DNA of 64,000 bases, taken from positions 24,810,086 through 24,874,085 of the forward strand of contig CM031864.1 of the NCBI GenBank assembly GCA_018697195.1, given 5' to 3'. The translations under genes and the position numbers were made by a program. Origin of the DNA: Certhia americana (taxonomy: Eukaryota > Chordata > Aves > Passeriformes > Certhiidae). A model generated the notes under the pieces. It worked only from the letters and a program-made list of their open reading frames with translations. It ran no database searches and was not told the origin of the DNA. Positions 37,356-64,000 of this stretch are shown piece after piece; the first letter of the stretch is position 1, and every line of letters begins with the position of its first letter.

Positions 37356-39737
37356 ACATAATTTAAACATTTTGCTGATAAAGTATTTTTTTTGTCAATG
37401 ACCATTTTTTTCATACAGCAACAGAAAAAAAAGAAAAAAAGGCTCCAAAACTTTTGACAAAGGTGAAATTGGTGGCATGGCAACTTCAACCCCTTTCCCT
37501 CCCCCCTTTATTTATTTTCTTTCCCCAAAAGATGTTTGGAGTTCATTTCACTTTCAGTAAATTGACTGTTAAAAAGTGTCGGTTCAAAGACCAAAACCCA
37601 CAAGCTTCTTCCCACACCTCCCCTGCACCGTGGAAACCCCATCCTCACCTCCCCAGTGGTCACATGGATCATCTCAGATGATTATTTTCTTCCCATGCCC
37701 ACCCAAAGATATTTTTCCAAACCAGTCCCAGAGCTGAAGGCCCCATTACAAACCCCTGTCCCTCCCCCATCCTGTGAGTTTTACTGAGCAGATGCACAAA
37801 GGTAAGAGCAAAGGTAGGACAGAACGAACTCATCATCCCCACCACAGCTAAGCTTCACCTTCCCAACCACGTGGATCAGGAGGTCATGGCATTCCCACAT
37901 CCCCTTCCGTGTACCAGAGGGAGGGAGGATCAGAGATGGCCCTTGGACATGACTCTTTCTTTCTTTTTCCATCTCCATTGTTTAACTTCCTGTGTCTTTC
38001 CTTGGGGAAAACTCAGTTTGCTCCCACTTCAGAGGTTGTGCTCCCCAGGAAATTCAGTCCCTCTGTGTGTTTTGGGTTGTCACCATTGCTGTTTCTCTGG
38101 CTTGAAGCTAAGAAACACAGGGGATGTGTGGCAAGGAGGGGAGGCTGCTGTCTGGGATAACTTGTGTGTTGGGGTGGAGAGGGAAGGGAGGCTGACGGAG
38201 GGAACGTGTGAGGACAGCAGGCAGAGAGGAGTCCAGCGAGTGGCTGGCACACTGGGTGTCTCAGGATGAGGTGTCACCATTAAGGGAGCTCAGTGGTGCT
38301 GGTGACCAGCTCAGACTGGCTGAAGGCCTCCCTGGAGCAGAGTCCCACCCACACACTTGCCACCACTCTGCTTTGGCATCTCTGTGTCTCCTCATCCTGT
38401 GGGATATGTACTCAACCACCTGGAGATACCAGAGCTGGCACTGAGGGACTCAGCTGCCAAATTTAGAACAGTTCCCAAACAAATCTCTCCATGCAGAGGG
38501 AAATCCCTGACAAGGAAAGACCTCTTCTGGCCTTTGGGTGAGTCACATCACTTCTGTCTTCCTGGGAAGGGCTGTGCCCTCCTGAGAAGTTGTCAACTGC
38601 TGCTCTTAAAATCCTGTCTGCTGCAAGGACCCTGTGACTGTGGGTTTCCTTGTTTGTCCAAAGTGACTTTCTGTTCCAGGGATGCCAGCACCACCCAGCA
38701 GGTAACCAAATTTAGCACAAATTTCCGCCTTTGGAGCTTGCCTGAGAGCTACTTGTGACCCTTTATGGACTTTTAAAGAAGTGTGGTATCTTTTCTTTGA
38801 AAGACCGTGGAGCACTCAGCCACAGGCAGAAGGACTCTACCCGAAGTGATACAAGGTTACAGGGAGCAAAAGGAGAGGAGAAGGTGAGGGCTAAACCTTC
38901 CTCATGGCTGTGACTTTCCCCAGGAGCTGTTCAGGGTCCTTGTGCCCTAGGGATGATCAACAGGATGAGGCTCCTGCTCCCTCCTCTCCACAAGACTTCA
39001 CAAACTGCTCCACGTTACCTGTCCTGCTTTTACTGTGAGCAGCTCCACGAGGGTCCATCCCTGGCATCAAGGGGCGTGTCACAGGCAAGAGCAGGAGCCT
39101 GGCTTGTCCCAAGGAAGTGCAAAGTAGCCATGGCTGGTTAAGGAGGGGGATGTTATCATGCATTTAATGAACTCTTCAAGGAGAGGAAGAGAGTAGGAGT
39201 GGTGGAAGAAGATGGATGGAGCAGAAATGGAGATCTGGAGGGTAGAGGATGGGGGTGGACACAGCCAGGTTTGGGGCAAATTCTCACCAGAGGCTTTGTC
39301 TCACCACCTGCTTCTTTCTACCCAATTTCTAGGCCACATAAATGGCAAATCCCTTTCTAGGTGCTGTGGGATGCCCCCTCTGACACTGGGTAAGAGTAGA
39401 ACATCACCCTAAACTTCACTTGCCTGGGAAGTGGCTTCAGTTCTTGCAGCTAAGGGAAGGTGAGACATGACATTCTCCCCATAATGCCTTGGCAGCAGCT
39501 TACCAAGGCCTCTGCTCCTCTTTAGAAATGCCCTCTCTATGACTTTTCAGGGGCAGGAGGAGGATTTTATTAGCTGGGTTGTCTCATGGCTGGCCTGAGG
39601 AGGCTCCCCTGGCATGGGGCACTGAGCTGGTTGTGTTACAACTGCCCACTGCCAACCAGGGTTTGGTTGGTCACTGTATTGGGAGGCCCAAAGGGCTCAC
39701 ACTAAAGCTACTTAATAAAAAAAAAAAACCACCCAGG

Positions 39738-39743
39738 TTTATT
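39738..39743 (-). terminator. NMNAT2: NMNAT2 proximal poly(A) signal candidate
   Basis: On the minus strand AATAAA is followed by CCTGGGTGG and then a run of about 13 T, a strong downstream element. Use of this site would give a 3'UTR of only about 380-400 bases. Confidence 0.5.
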
Positions 39744-40106
39744 GAGCTTAAGTTGTGTAAGATGACGCAGAATAGGCAGCCCCTGCTCTGAGCATGCTGG
39801 GGAGATGGACTGAGGGGACCATTTCCCAGGGACATGCTGGGAACGCACGGAGCATATCGCTCCCTGACCAGCCCCTCCTCCCTCCCCATGCACACAGGGC
39901 AGGGCAGCACCCCAGAAAAAGAGACCAAACCATTCTCTGGATATGGCTGCACAACAGGGTGTTGGTGCTGGGGGTGAGAGGCAGACATGGGCAGGAGGCC
40001 GTGGGATGGGGAGAGAACTGGAGACACGGACTGAGAGAGAAAAAGAGTGATGCAGAGCTGTAGGCAGGCGGGACATGAGGGCTGTCTCGCTGCAAGGCCT
40101 GGGCGC

Positions 40107-62862
<22,756 letters not shown>

Positions 62863-63237
62863 GGTGCGGCCCTGCCCGGCCCCGCCGCGGTCTGTGGCTC
62901 GGTGCGGCTGCGGGAGGGAGGAAGGCGGAGGGATGGAGCGGGGCCGGGCGGGAGCGGGGGCGGTGCCGCGGCTGCGGGAGCCGGGCCGGGGCCGCCCCTC
63001 GCCAGCACGGCCCGGGACACGGCCCCGCGGGGTCCTACACACCCGTGTGTGAGTGTTCACTCATGTGCACACGCACCACGGGCACACAGCCATCCCCGCG
63101 GCATGCAGAGGGGCACACGCCCCGGCACAGATGCGCCCCAGCGCACACACACAGGGATGGGTACACAGCCGCATCCGCTCTATGGACACTCTCACTCACA
63201 GAGGTGCAGCAGGGACACACCGGCATCCCCAGGACTG

Positions 63238-63608
63238 AGGAGATGGAACAGGAGGTTTAGCCTGCAAATGAGGAGGCTGAAGGGAGACCTTGTCACACCC
63301 TACAACTCCCTGAAACGAGGGTGTAAGCAGGTGGGGGATCAGTATTTTCTCCCAGGCAACCAGCAACAGGAAAAGAAGATATAGTCTTAGGCCGACAGAC
63401 ATCAGGAGAAATTTCTTCACAGAAAGGATGTTTACACTCTGGAATGGGATGCTCAAAGAGGCAGTGTAGTCACCATCCCTGGAGGTGTTTAAGGAAAGAC
63501 TGGATGCAGCACTCAATGCCATGACGTAGTTGACAAGGTGGTAATCAGTCAGAGGTTGGACTTGATGACCTCAGACATTTTTTTCAGCCTAACTGATTCT
63601 GTGATCTG
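63238..63608 (+). mobile_element. CR1 LINE 3' end, upstream of the NMNAT2 promoter
   Basis: It runs from AGGCTGAAGGGAGACCTTGT through GAGAAATTTCTTCACAGAAA, CATCCCTGGAGGTGTTTAAG and GGTTGGACTTGATGACCTCA to ACTGATTCTGTGATCTG. It is a well preserved 3' end without an intact reading frame, starting about 190 bp beyond the CpG-rich block. Confidence 0.88.
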
Positions 63609-64000
63609 CACAACTCAGTGTGCTCATGAGCAGCTACATGTGTTCACCCTGCTGCTCAGGTGGTCCCAGCCTGGGACCTGCATTGGTGTCCCAGCTGCTC
63701 CAGCCTCAACACATCATTGCTGCAGCATCCTTTTCTGGGGTTCTATGGGGAAAATAACTTGTGGAGCTTCAGCTTCACCCAACACATCCATTTAATTGCC
63801 TGAAAGAGACCAACATTAAATAGATGTTATGTATTCACCAAAAGCCTGTCTTTACTGCAAGGTAAACTAGTACCAGGCTACCCAACTGTCTTATTCTCAA
63901 AATTTCTCATTTTTAGGACTACAGCATTGATGTTCTCCACTAAAGAAGCTCCTTGGCCTGAGCAAGGGTCAGCAGAACCCTCTCTGCTTACAGCCACTGA
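63609..64000. other. Upstream flank of NMNAT2, nothing recognised
   Basis: About 390 bp to the right edge of the window with no gene or repeat that I can support. Confidence 0.7.

Larger units (their letters stand above)
37331..40106 (-). other. NMNAT2: NMNAT2 3'UTR
   Basis: About 2.8 kb lies from the stop codon to the distal AATAAA, consistent with the long 3'UTR of NMNAT2 in other vertebrates. No coding frame of note was seen. It contains the proximal poly(A) signal described below. Confidence 0.7.

Noticed and set aside
39714..39728. Plus-strand AATAAA followed by an A run, possibly a processed transcript end
   Set aside because: No coding or repeat sequence precedes it on the plus strand. 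On the minus strand the same bases are the T-rich downstream element of the NMNAT2 proximal poly(A) site, which explains them better.
62863..63060. In-frame N-terminal extension of NMNAT2
   Set aside because: The frame is open upstream of the ATG, but it begins with GTG at 63060, directly after an in-frame stop (TGA at 63063-63061). There is no upstream ATG. The ATG at 62862 gives the known N-terminus MTETTKTH.

Overview
This is a vertebrate nuclear locus, almost certainly from a bird. It carries three intron-rich genes with GT-AG introns, and many fragments of the CR1 retrotransposon (3' ends reading like ATTCTGTG, or CATAGAATCAT in antisense), which is the dominant repeat of avian genomes. 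The gene order LAMC1 - LAMC2 - NMNAT2 is the known vertebrate order (human 1q25). The species cannot be named from the sequence.

Layout. (1) Positions 1-16145, plus strand: the 3' two-thirds of LAMC1 (laminin gamma1). Twenty coding exons from 546 to the stop at 13347 encode 1087 residues: most of the L4 domain, the LE repeats that follow it, and the complete coiled-coil arm. A 2.8 kb 3'UTR follows. (2) 16146-20866: about 4.7 kb between genes, with no gene recognised. (3) 20867-37015, plus strand: a complete LAMC2 (laminin gamma2) with an AP-1-containing promoter, 23 coding exons (ATG 21012, stop 35908, 1172 residues) and a roughly 1.1 kb 3'UTR. (4) 37331-63050, minus strand: a complete NMNAT2, whose 3' end lies tail-to-tail with LAMC2. 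It has 11 coding exons (ATG 62862, stop 40107, 308 residues), a 16 kb first intron and a CpG-rich promoter. (5) 63051-64000: upstream flank holding a CR1 copy.

The two laminin genes are a tandem duplicate pair. Their exon lengths and phases match almost exactly over the 3' half, except that LAMC2 lacks two exons (two LE modules) present in LAMC1. Laminin gamma1 is the general basement-membrane gamma chain. Gamma2 is the gamma chain of epithelial laminin-332. NMNAT2 is an unrelated NAD+ biosynthetic and axon-survival enzyme that is simply a conserved neighbour.

The most notable signal is a roughly 150 bp block that is nearly identical between LAMC1 exon f (4522-4670) and LAMC2 exon 11 (30224-30372), including a 93 bp perfect match, inside otherwise diverged paralogues. 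It falls on the laminin nidogen-binding LE module. It gives this gamma2 chain the Asn and Val that gamma1 uses to bind nidogen, where human gamma2 has two serines. This looks like interlocus gene conversion with a testable functional consequence. Other points of interest are clustered miR-29 seed matches in the 3'UTRs of both laminin genes, a 38-base C homopolymer in a LAMC1 intron, and a probable proximal poly(A) site for NMNAT2. No previously undescribed gene system was found. Everything rests on reading the sequence and recalled family knowledge; no alignment or database search was run.
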